Shown here piece after piece: positions 1 to 6,523 of a stretch of 21,921 nucleotides of DNA (the stretch's first letter is position 1; each line of letters starts with the position of its first letter). Made by a program: the position numbers and the translations under genes. Origin of the DNA: QALR01 sp045124015 (GTDB lineage Bacteria > Bacillota > Clostridia > Oscillospirales > CAG-272); NCBI GenBank assembly GCA_045124015.1, contig JBGVLA010000152.1, positions 1-21,921 of the forward strand. The letters are read 5' to 3'. A model generated the notes under the pieces. That model was not told the origin of the DNA, made no database searches, and saw only the letters and a list, made by a program, of their open reading frames with translations.

Positions 1-66
1 GGCTTTTCAAATCGCCAAGCACGGCAAAACGGTGAGAGCGATTCGAGCAATTTCTTATCATATAAA

Positions 67-104
67 AAATTCCCGCAAACCAAATGAATGGTTTGTGGGA
101 ATTT
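67..104 (-). terminator. Hairpin terminator downstream of the GH39 gene and repeats
   Basis: A 16-bp inverted repeat (67-82 against 89-104) with a 6-nt loop and one G-T pair. Read on the minus strand it is followed by a run of T (TTTTTTATA), as in a Rho-independent terminator. It is the first terminator met by transcripts leaving the minus-strand GH39 gene, after they cross the two repeats. On the plus strand the tail is only CGTTTT, so weak bidirectional action is possible. Confidence 0.75.
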
Positions 105-110
105 CGTTTT

Positions 111-207
111 ACTCAAAAAGGAATCGCTTCCAATCGGTATCGTGTTTTTCTATGCTTAGATATACGCAAAACTACGCAAGGAGAGAAATTTCGAGTGGGC
201 GTTGCCC
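111..207. repeat. Repeat unit, copy 1
   Basis: First of two direct copies. The 64-bp core (144-207) matches the core at 249-312 at 62 of 64 positions, differing at 159 (A/G) and in the GGAGAG/GGCGAG segment near 182. The 5' flank starting ACTCAAAAA also resembles copy 2 but with small insertions. The core ends in a short GGGC-GTT-GCCC hairpin and holds the palindrome GAAATTTC. No transposase is present. The unit is probably an interspersed genomic repeat, which is an inference. Confidence 0.85.
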
Positions 208-218
208 TCTTTTGATTC

Positions 219-312
219 ACTCAAAAACCGCTTCGAATCTACCTCGCCGTTTTTCTATGCTTGGATATACGCAAAACTACGCAAGGCGAGAAATTTCGAG
301 TGGGCGTTGCCC
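219..312. repeat. Repeat unit, copy 2, overlapping the 3' end of the GH39 gene
   Basis: Second direct copy (core 249-312), about 105 bp from copy 1. Read on the minus strand, the part from 312 down to 277 encodes the last 11 residues and the stop codon of the GH39 gene. The repeat therefore seems to have overrun and replaced the original end of that gene. The hairpin GGGC-GTT-GCCC and the GAAATTTC palindrome are kept. Confidence 0.85.
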
Positions 313-1653
313 ACAAAGAGAAGTCAATTTTACAAGGTAGGTATCAAAAAGCTTCATGGGCAGATGCAATGTGAATTGTCCGCCTGCCAAAATTTCTTCA
401 CGGACAAGTTTATTGTTGTTTTCTTCATCCACAAGATAAAATTCCGCGCGGATACCGTTTTCCGCTTTCATACCTTCGATTTTGAGATAAACATCTTCGG
501 CATCCGCTTCGTCAAGATCTTGATAATGCGTAACCATGATCGCGCCGTTTTTGTCATCCGTTGCGGCGCAAGCGTAGATGTTTTCATTCTGAGAATCGAT
601 CTTCACGGAAGTACCCAGACGGCGCAGATCCTTGAACTGATAGAATACATAATATCCCTTACGAGGCGCCAAGGTCTCCGTATCAAAAAGTCCGCTCATA
701 CCACACGGACGGGCATCGTAATACATGAGCATATCAAGATCGCACGCTTGTCCGACAAACATCGAGCCTGCAATAAAGGAAGCCCCCTTGAGTCCACGCT
801 CCATGCGGAGAGAATAGTTCCAGTCCTCTTTCAGCCAACCACGGATATAGTTCCATTCATTGAGGATCAGCTCGGGCTTTTCGATGCCGAACATATCGAG
901 AGAGGCTTTCGCCACTTCGACAGCTTTCGCAACCTCCTCGGGCTTTTTGTAATAGCGATGGAAGGAATAGAAATCAAAGGGCATATTTCTTTCCTTGACA
1001 GCGCGAAGAAACGCAAGCTGGAGAGGTCCGTGCTTAGGCGCGGTAAAGGCGGGACCGCCGATCTTCAAATGCGGAAAGCATTTTTTGAGATGCTTGGACG
1101 CGACCTCATAAAAATCGATAAATTCCTCGTCCGTTCCCTGCCAACAGGGATTCGAGCCGTCCGCATTACAGCAATCGGGTTCATTCCAGATCTCCCAATA
1201 TTCGATATCGTAAGCAAAGCCATTTGCCCAGCCCTCGGTATAATGACGGATGATATGCTCACAGATGCGCGCCCACTTCGCATAGTCGCGCGGCGGATAC
1301 GTGCCGAATTTATAACCATGCTCGATGGAAGCACCAAGACGGTAAAAGACCTTTGTGCCTGCGGCAAAGGTGTTTTTGGTATACATATCGGTCGGCTCGA
1401 AAATATAGGATTTCGGGTCGTTTTCATCCGCATCAAAATTACGGAAAATACGATGTACGTCTACGGTGTGCTCGCCGCCGTATGCGCTGTGAAAGGATGC
1501 GTCATGATTGCGCGCATACGGAATTTCCAATGCCGCGTAATCGGGGAAATTAGTCGTGCCGCGTTCGCTCATGCCGTGGGGACCGTTATTCACCGCATTC
1601 ATCGGCTTGATCTTGTCTAGTTTTTGTGAAAAATCAACGTTTATGATTTTCAT
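277..1653 (-). CDS. GH39-type glycoside hydrolase (beta-xylosidase-like)
   Basis: A 458-residue protein without signal peptide or membrane segment, so a cytoplasmic glycosidase. A TIM-barrel clan GH-A pattern is visible: the acid/base Glu in IWNEPD (E158) and the nucleophile Glu in ELILNEWN (E266), with the FDFYSFHRY segment between them. This is the arrangement of GH39 beta-xylosidases and relatives; the actual sugar cannot be read from sequence. The start is fixed by GAGGAGG about 5 nt before ATG and by a consensus promoter at 1686-1714. The last 11 residues (GQRPLEISRLA) come from the repeat at 219-312, so the natural C-terminus probably ended near LVKL and the tail is likely dispensable. 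It lies downstream of the NTP pyrophosphatase gene and has its own promoter. Confidence 0.85.
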   Translation of the reverse strand: MKIINVDFSQKLDKIKPMNAVNNGPHGMSERGTTNFPDYAALEIPYARNHDASFHSAYGGEHTVDVHRIFRNFDADENDPKSYIFEPTDMYTKNTFAAGTKVFYRLGASIEHGYKFGTYPPRDYAKWARICEHIIRHYTEGWANGFAYDIEYWEIWNEPDCCNADGSNPCWQGTDEEFIDFYEVASKHLKKCFPHLKIGGPAFTAPKHGPLQLAFLRAVKERNMPFDFYSFHRYYKKPEEVAKAVEVAKASLDMFGIEKPELILNEWNYIRGWLKEDWNYSLRMERGLKGASFIAGSMFVGQACDLDMLMYYDARPCGMSGLFDTETLAPRKGYYVFYQFKDLRRLGTSVKIDSQNENIYACAATDDKNGAIMVTHYQDLDEADAEDVYLKIEGMKAENGIRAEFYLVDEENNNKLVREEILAGGQFTLHLPMKLFDTYLVKLTSLCGQRPLEISRLA

Positions 1654-1685
1654 AAAATCCTCCTCAGGAGCGTTTTGTTGCCTTT

Positions 1686-1714
1686 ATTATAAAAGAAGCT
1701 GATGAAAAAGTCAA
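1686..1714 (-). promoter_or_regulatory. Sigma-A-type promoter of the GH39 gene
   Basis: On the minus strand, -35 TTGACT (1709-1714), a 17-bp spacer and -10 TATAAT (1686-1691). It lies in the 70-bp gap between the pyrophosphatase stop and the GH39 start, leaving a leader of roughly 25 nt. Confidence 0.8.
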
Positions 1715-1723
1715 GAAAAAGCA

Positions 1724-2368
1724 TTACGCATTTTGAAGATCAAGCGCTTCCTTCAAAAATGAGATCAATCGTTTTCGATACTCGCCAATCATAATTTGTT
1801 CCCCAACGGAATCATATATATTATTGCCTTTATCTACAAAATACGTCATGGTGTTTCGATTCAATGAGAGAGAATCCAACGGCCAGCCCTCATGTCTGTT
1901 TTCGGACGGCGTATCCGTCACGTAAAACGCGCTGACCTTCACCGCTTCGCTGTTTTCCATATAGGAATATACCGCGCCATGATTATAAACTGCAATTCCA
2001 TCCAAATAATATGCCAAAACGCTTCCGCCCAAGGAATGCACAAGCTCTGCATAATAAGCAATCATTTCCTCATCATCAAGACGCTTTTCGCCGTTCGGCG
2101 TTCGGATATTCAAACCAGGCTGTCTTTTATCATCAAGCGGCAATTCATCAAAATATAAGCCGGAATCGTTGCAAATGACTTTATCAAAATACTGTCCGTA
2201 AAATTTCGCCTTGATGATGGCGTTTTCTTCGGGCGTATTCCCTTTTTCGTCGGGCTCTGCCGTGATATGCAAATCACGAAGTGTATAGAATTCCACATCG
2301 CAATCCTTCAAAAATTCCGCAAATCTGCCAACCTTGGCAGGATTGGTCGTACCAATTAAAATTTTCAT
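1724..2368 (-). CDS. Divergent Ham1/RdgB-family nucleoside triphosphate pyrophosphatase
   Basis: A 214-residue protein starting MKILIGTTNPAKVGRF, matching the N-terminal nucleotide-binding motif of the Ham1/RdgB/ITPA family (usual form TGNxxK). It continues with a TPEENAIIKA segment and CNDSGLYFDEL, the counterpart of the family's DDSGL motif. Known family members hydrolyse dITP, XTP and other non-canonical purine NTPs to NMP and PPi, keeping them out of DNA. The C-terminal third (EGWPLDSLSLNRN) departs from standard RdgB, so the substrate may differ. A longer in-frame start exists upstream, but its N-terminal extension runs through the ald terminator; ATG 2368 follows GGAGAA at normal spacing and begins exactly at the conserved motif. 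No separate promoter is clear, so expression may depend on read-through from ald. Confidence 0.8.
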   Translation of the reverse strand: MKILIGTTNPAKVGRFAEFLKDCDVEFYTLRDLHITAEPDEKGNTPEENAIIKAKFYGQYFDKVICNDSGLYFDELPLDDKRQPGLNIRTPNGEKRLDDEEMIAYYAELVHSLGGSVLAYYLDGIAVYNHGAVYSYMENSEAVKVSAFYVTDTPSENRHEGWPLDSLSLNRNTMTYFVDKGNNIYDSVGEQIMIGEYRKRLISFLKEALDLQNA

Positions 2369-2384
2369 ATTTTCTCCATATTCA

Positions 2385-2419
2385 AAAAGACTGCTCCACG
2401 CAAGGTGAGGCAGTCTTTT
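2385..2419 (-). terminator. Terminator between ald and the pyrophosphatase gene
   Basis: AAAAGACTGC (2385-2394) pairs with GCAGTCTTTT (2410-2419), with a further CAC/GTG pairing inside the loop. On the minus strand it follows the ald stop and ends in a T run. Flanking A and T tracts would allow it to work in both directions. Confidence 0.75.
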
Positions 2420-2430
2420 CTGTTTTTTTA

Positions 2431-3543
2431 TCAAAGCGCTTCGCAAAGCTCGGTATATTCGAGGTTCAAGCTTTCTGCAACATTCTGATTTACACATTTA
2501 CCCTTGCAGATATTGACACCATTTGCAAGACCCTTATCCATTTCAGTCGCTTTGGCAACACCGTAGTCAGCAAGCATAAGACCGTAACGAAGGGTGGAAT
2601 TGGTGAGCGCAACGGTAGAAGTATACGGAACCGCACCGGGCATATTGCCAACACAGTAGTGTACGATGCCCTCTTCGATGTAGATGGGTTCATCATGGCT
2701 GGTAACATGAGAGGATTCACAGCAGCCGCCCTGGTCAATGGCGATATCAACGATAACCGCGCCCTTTTTCATGAGCTTCAAATGCTCACGTCTGACAAGC
2801 TTCGGAGTCGAGCCGCCGGGAATGAGAACGGAGCCGATGACAAGGTCAGCTTCCTTGAGGGCTTTCTGAATATTGGCTTCTGTGCTGTAAAGGGTGGTAA
2901 CGGATGCGCCGAAAATATCTTCGAGATAAGCAAGTCTATTGGCATTGACATCGAGAAGCGTTACCTGTGCATCGATGCCGACAGCCGCTTTTGCCGCATA
3001 GGTGCCTGCAACACCGCCGCCGATGATGACGATCTTACCGCGTTCAACACCGGGAACACCGCCGAGAAGGATACCACGTCCGCCGAGGCCCTTTTCAAGG
3101 TATTTTGCACCTTCCTGAACGGAAAGACGGCCTGCGATCTGGCTCATCGGACGAAGGCAAGGAAGATTGCCTGCCGCATCGGTGATGGTCTCATATGCGA
3201 TCGCGATCGCACCCTTATCAAGAAGTGCCTTGGTAAAGGTGGGGTTGGGTGCAAGGTGGAGATAGGTATAAAGGATCTGTCCTTCACGGAGATAATCATA
3301 TTCACATTCTTCAAGTTCTTTTACTTTAACGATCATATCTGCCGCCGCAAAGACCTCTGCGGGGGTCGCAAGGATGGTGGCACCTGCATTTACATATTCT
3401 TCATCGGAAAAGCCCGCACCGACGCCGGCGCCTGTTTCCACATAAACGGTATGACCATGGGCTACATACGCCATCACGTTATCGGGAGTAAGACCGACAC
3501 GATATTCGTGGTTTTTGAGTTCTTTTGTTGTTCCAATTTTCAT
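2431..3543 (-). CDS. ald: Alanine dehydrogenase
   Basis: A 370-residue NAD-dependent alanine dehydrogenase, which interconverts L-alanine and pyruvate plus ammonia in the cytoplasm. Family hallmarks sit at their usual positions: R15 in EYRVGLTP, K75 in VKVKELEE, H96 in YLHLAPN, the Rossmann motif IIGGGVAGTYAA, and the IAIDQGGCCESS and MPGAVPYTST blocks near the C-terminus. Length equals the family norm. The start at 3543 begins MKIGTTKE and follows GGAG at about 7 nt; the upstream in-frame ATG would add 15 unconserved residues. It has a consensus promoter at 3645-3673, a leader of about 95 nt and its own terminator at 2385-2419, so it is largely monocistronic. Enzymes of this type often serve amino-acid catabolism, and ald genes are also linked to sporulation in Bacillus. 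Confidence 0.96.
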   Translation of the reverse strand: MKIGTTKELKNHEYRVGLTPDNVMAYVAHGHTVYVETGAGVGAGFSDEEYVNAGATILATPAEVFAAADMIVKVKELEECEYDYLREGQILYTYLHLAPNPTFTKALLDKGAIAIAYETITDAAGNLPCLRPMSQIAGRLSVQEGAKYLEKGLGGRGILLGGVPGVERGKIVIIGGGVAGTYAAKAAVGIDAQVTLLDVNANRLAYLEDIFGASVTTLYSTEANIQKALKEADLVIGSVLIPGGSTPKLVRREHLKLMKKGAVIVDIAIDQGGCCESSHVTSHDEPIYIEEGIVHYCVGNMPGAVPYTSTVALTNSTLRYGLMLADYGVAKATEMDKGLANGVNICKGKCVNQNVAESLNLEYTELCEAL

Positions 3544-3644
3544 AATATACTCCATTCCGCCGTGATACTGCGAAAAAATTCCGGACACGGCTAAAAAAAT
3601 TCAAAATCAGATATTCCCAAACATCGCATGGAAATAATAGTTAT

Positions 3645-3673
3645 ATAATAACATAAAATGGAATCATTGTCAA
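3645..3673 (-). promoter_or_regulatory. Promoter of ald
   Basis: On the minus strand, a perfect -35 TTGACA (3668-3673), a 17-bp spacer and an extended -10 TGTTATTAT (hexamer TATTAT at 3645-3650). The predicted transcript start is near 3638, giving an ald leader of about 95 nt that contains a 6-bp inverted repeat (3559-3564 with 3586-3591) just before the ribosome site. Confidence 0.8.
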
Positions 3674-3793
3674 TAAATGATATTAAAATTTCAAAAATGA
3701 GACAAATTTCGTGAAAATAAACGAAAGAACGCCTTATTTTTTTATTTCGTGAACATATTTTTTCCGAACACTGTACCATTTTACCGTTTTTTA

Positions 3794-3802
3794 TGTTATA
3801 AT
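3794..3802 (+). promoter_or_regulatory. Extended -10 promoter of the phosphoesterase/GH2 operon
   Basis: TGTTATAAT, an extended -10 element with a perfect TATAAT hexamer, lies about 33 nt before the phosphoesterase start. No good -35 hexamer sits at 16-18 bp, as is common for extended -10 promoters. It is divergent from the ald promoter in the AT-rich 3544-3834 gap, which holds no other gene I can support. Confidence 0.65.
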
Positions 3803-3834
3803 GATATATAAAAGATGAATTTGGGGGAATGAAT

Positions 3835-4536
3835 ATGATTTATGTAATGTCTGACCTGCATGGTCAATACGAAAAGTATCTGAAAATGCTGGAAAAGATT
3901 TCATTTTCCGACGATGATACACTCTACGTTCTCGGTGATATCGTCGATAGAGGCGACCATCCCATCAAGATCCTGCAAGATATGTCTATGCGTTCCAATG
4001 TCTTCCCCATCATGGGAAATCACGAACAGATGGCGATCACCATGCTGCGCAAGCTTTGCGTGGAGATCACGGCGGATAATTACGCCAGCCATTTGACTGC
4101 GGAGGATATCCGACATCTTTCCATATGGTTCATCAACGGCGGACAATCCACGCTTGATGAATTCCGCGCACTTTCCCACGCGCAAAGAGAGGTCATGTTC
4201 GATTATTTTGACGAATTCACCTATTACGAGGAAATTTATCTAAACGGCTACTGCTTTGTTTTGGTACACGGCGGACTTCCAGATTTTTCGCCGGAAAAGC
4301 CGCTTGAAAGCTACGACGTCCATCAAATGCTTTGGACAAAGACCGATTACAGCAAGCGATATTACCACGATAAATATCTCATCACAGGACACGTTCCGAC
4401 CGCAAGCATCGATGACGCTTATGACGGCAAGATCTATGCGCGCCATGGTCATATTGCCATCGATTGCGGTGCAGGATACGGCAATCCGCTTGGATGTATC
4501 CGTCTTGACGATTTCAAGACGTTTTACGTGGAATAA
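3835..4536 (+). CDS. Calcineurin-type metallophosphoesterase (PPP-like phosphatase / Ap4A hydrolase family)
   Basis: A 233-residue cytoplasmic dinuclear-metal phosphoesterase. The family's metal-binding signature is complete: D7 and H9 in SDLHG, D35 and the VDRG box in GDIVDRG, N62 and H63 in GNHE, then VHGG and TGHVPT carrying the last histidines. This matches bacterial PPP-type serine/threonine phosphatases and symmetrical dinucleoside tetraphosphatases (PrpE, ApaH); the substrate cannot be assigned by reading alone. GGGGGA at 3823-3828 directly abuts the ATG at 3829 but is well spaced for ATG 3835, which begins MIYVMSDLHG, so 3835 is preferred. The GH2 gene follows after 51 bp with no terminator, suggesting co-transcription. 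Confidence 0.87.
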   Translation: MIYVMSDLHGQYEKYLKMLEKISFSDDDTLYVLGDIVDRGDHPIKILQDMSMRSNVFPIMGNHEQMAITMLRKLCVEITADNYASHLTAEDIRHLSIWFINGGQSTLDEFRALSHAQREVMFDYFDEFTYYEEIYLNGYCFVLVHGGLPDFSPEKPLESYDVHQMLWTKTDYSKRYYHDKYLITGHVPTASIDDAYDGKIYARHGHIAIDCGAGYGNPLGCIRLDDFKTFYVE

Positions 4537-4587
4537 AGGTCCATATGATCACAGCAATGTGAAAAAACAAAGAAAGGAATGAGCGTT

Positions 4588-6303
4588 ATGAGCAAACCGC
4601 GCACCTGCAGGTTAAAAACCCCTTTTGAAAACGGAAAAGAAAATTGGAATATTTATCCCCGTCCGCAAATGGCACGAGATTCCTTCCTCTCTCTTTGCGG
4701 AACATGGAAGCTTTCCGTGATCAAGGATGACAAGATCAATCCCCTTGGCAACATCACCGTTCCTTTTCCGCCGGAATCCGCACTCTCAGGCATCGAAAGA
4801 ATGCTCAAGGAGGGAGAACATTATCTCTACGAGAAAACGATCACCATCGACGAAAGCTTCCTTTGCGAGACCGTTTTGCTTCATTTCGGTGCAGTCGATC
4901 AGATCGCGCAGGTTACACTCAACGGCGTATATCTCGGTCGACACGTCGGCGGTTATCTTCCCTTCACCTTTGACGTAACGGAGCATCTCCGCATTGGCGA
5001 AAACATTCTGAAGGTCGAGGTCTTTGACGATCTCGATACCGATATCCCCTACGGCAAGCAAAGCAAAAAGCGGGGCGGTATGTGGTACACGCCCATCAGC
5101 GGTATCTGGCAGACTGTTTGGCTTGAAAGCGTGCCGAAAACCTATATCAAGGCGCTCCGCATCACACCCTCGCTTGATTCTGTCATCATTGAAGCAGAGG
5201 GCGGTGAGATCGAAAAGCGGCTCACCATCCAAACGCCGAGCGGTTTCATCGACCACAAATTTTTCGGGAACAAAACGATGATCCATATCGAGAATCCTGT
5301 GAATTGGACACCCGAAAATCCATACCTCTATCCCTTTACGCTTGCAAGCGGAAAGGATTTTGTAAAATCCTATTTTGCGCTCCGCACCATCACGACGGAA
5401 ACCGTGAACGGAAAAGCCTATATCGCGCTCAACGGTAAGCCGTATTTCTTCCATGGTCTTCTTGATCAGGGATATTTCAGCGACGGCATCTATCTACCCG
5501 CTTCCCCTGACGGATATCGAAACGATATCAAAACCATGAAATCGCTTGGCTTCAATATGCTACGCAAGCATATCAAGATCGAGCCCGATACCTTCTATTA
5601 TGATTGCGACCGCTATGGCATGATCGTTTTCCAAGATATGGTCAATAGCGGAAAATATAACTTCATCGTGGATACCGCACTACCGACCGTCGGTCTCAAG
5701 AGAGGCATCTCTCATCCGCCGACCAATCGCCGACGCAAGCTCTTTGAAACCGAAGCGCAAAGAACGATCGCCCATCTCTATAATCACCCCTCGGTCTGTT
5801 ATTACACCATCTTCAACGAAGGCTGGGGACAATATGATGCCGACTTGCTTTACGAAAAGTTCAAAGCGCTTGACCCTTCGCGCATCTTCGACGCAACCTC
5901 CGGTTGGTTTGAAGAAACCAAGAGCGACGTCAAGAGCGAACACATTTATTTCAAAAAGATCGCACTTGCAGAAAGCACACGCCCGCTCGTTCTTTCGGAA
6001 TTCGGCGGATACTCCTGTAAGATCAAAGGACACGCCTTCAACCTTGACAAAACGTATGGTTATCGCTATTTTAACGACAAGAATGAATTCATGACTGCGA
6101 TCGAAAATCTTTACGGTGAGGAGATCGTCCCCATGATCAAAAAAGGACTTTGCGCGACGGTGCTCACACAAGTCAGTGATGTCGAAGATGAGACCAACGG
6201 ACTTTTCACCTATGACAGACAAGTATTGAAGGTCGATACGGCGCGTATGCAAGCCGTTGCCAATGAGCTTTTTTCCACCTTTGATGCTATCACAAAAGAA
6301 TAG
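4588..6303 (+). CDS. Glycoside hydrolase family 2 protein
   Basis: A 571-residue protein with the GH2 order: N-terminal jelly-roll sugar-binding domain (about 25-185, including GGMWYTPISGIWQTVWLE), an immunoglobulin-like domain (about 190-275) and a C-terminal TIM barrel. The acid/base is E411 in FNEGWGQYD and the nucleophile E471 in LSEFGG. No signal peptide, so it acts on imported sugars. Its size resembles beta-glucuronidase, but the glucuronidase NxK motif before the final FTYDRQ block is replaced by DETNGLFTYDRQ. A beta-galactosidase or other exo-glycosidase role is thus more likely, as inference. ATG 4588 is chosen over ATG 4579 because AAAGGA ends immediately before 4579 and is properly spaced for 4588. 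A strong terminator follows at 6324-6354. Confidence 0.9.
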   Translation: MSKPRTCRLKTPFENGKENWNIYPRPQMARDSFLSLCGTWKLSVIKDDKINPLGNITVPFPPESALSGIERMLKEGEHYLYEKTITIDESFLCETVLLHFGAVDQIAQVTLNGVYLGRHVGGYLPFTFDVTEHLRIGENILKVEVFDDLDTDIPYGKQSKKRGGMWYTPISGIWQTVWLESVPKTYIKALRITPSLDSVIIEAEGGEIEKRLTIQTPSGFIDHKFFGNKTMIHIENPVNWTPENPYLYPFTLASGKDFVKSYFALRTITTETVNGKAYIALNGKPYFFHGLLDQGYFSDGIYLPASPDGYRNDIKTMKSLGFNMLRKHIKIEPDTFYYDCDRYGMIVFQDMVNSGKYNFIVDTALPTVGLKRGISHPPTNRRRKLFETEAQRTIAHLYNHPSVCYYTIFNEGWGQYDADLLYEKFKALDPSRIFDATSGWFEETKSDVKSEHIYFKKIALAESTRPLVLSEFGGYSCKIKGHAFNLDKTYGYRYFNDKNEFMTAIENLYGEEIVPMIKKGLCATVLTQVSDVEDETNGLFTYDRQVLKVDTARMQAVANELFSTFDAITKE

Positions 6304-6323
6304 AAAAATAAATTCCCAGATCA

Positions 6324-6354
6324 GAAAAAACGGAGATTTTATCTCCGTTTTTTC
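6324..6354 (+). terminator. Rho-independent terminator after the GH2 gene
   Basis: GAAAAAACGGAGAT (6324-6337) pairs with ATCTCCGTTTTTTC (6341-6354) around a TTT loop, followed by CTTTTT-type sequence. It lies 21 nt after the GH2 stop and separates the sugar gene from the recombinase unit. Confidence 0.9.
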
Positions 6355-6397
6355 TTTTTGAAGCACAGTTCGCATAGATATAGGAGCGAAGGGAGTG

Positions 6398-6523
6398 ATG
6401 ATATTGAAAAGCAACACATTCGTTGTCAATGTTTTTAAGAGCGATACGCCCAAAAAAGAAACGTATACCGCACTTTGGGCCGCGATCATCAGGCAAATGT
6501 TTTCATCGGAGAAAGCAAAATGA
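6398..6523 (+). CDS. Small 41-residue protein coupled to the serine recombinase
   Basis: A short ORF beginning MILKSNTFVVNVFKSD and ending MFSSEKAK. It has two ribosome sites upstream (AGGAG at 6382-6386, GGGAG at 6391-6395) and its TGA overlaps the recombinase ATG as ATGA (6520-6523), the classic mark of translational coupling. A TTG at 6404 is an alternative start, with GGGAG 8 nt before it. The protein is basic, with a central hydrophobic/aromatic stretch (TALWAAIIRQMF) that could form one amphipathic helix. I recognise no family. A role as a recombination directionality or regulatory partner is only a guess from position; it could also be simply a leader for translating the recombinase. 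Confidence 0.6.
   Translation: MILKSNTFVVNVFKSDTPKKETYTALWAAIIRQMFSSEKAK

Noticed and set aside
32..340. 102-codon plus-strand frame across the two repeats, with the peptide FSMLRYTQNYARREISSG appearing twice in near-identical form
   Set aside because: The repeated peptide is just the translated DNA repeat, the frame crosses a terminator hairpin, and it has no ribosome site.
202..1620. Long plus-strand frame (472 codons) opposite the GH39 gene; similar antisense frames at 2281-3594, 11087-12403, 18225-19472 and 19253-20689
   Set aside because: These are shadows of strong minus-strand genes with clear family motifs. They have no ribosome sites or recognisable domains, and the long one at 202 starts with TTG inside the repeat.
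3829..3837. ATG 3829 as start of the phosphoesterase and ATG 4579 as start of the GH2 gene
   Set aside because: In both cases the purine-rich ribosome site directly abuts the first ATG and is properly spaced only for the in-frame ATG 6-9 nt further on.
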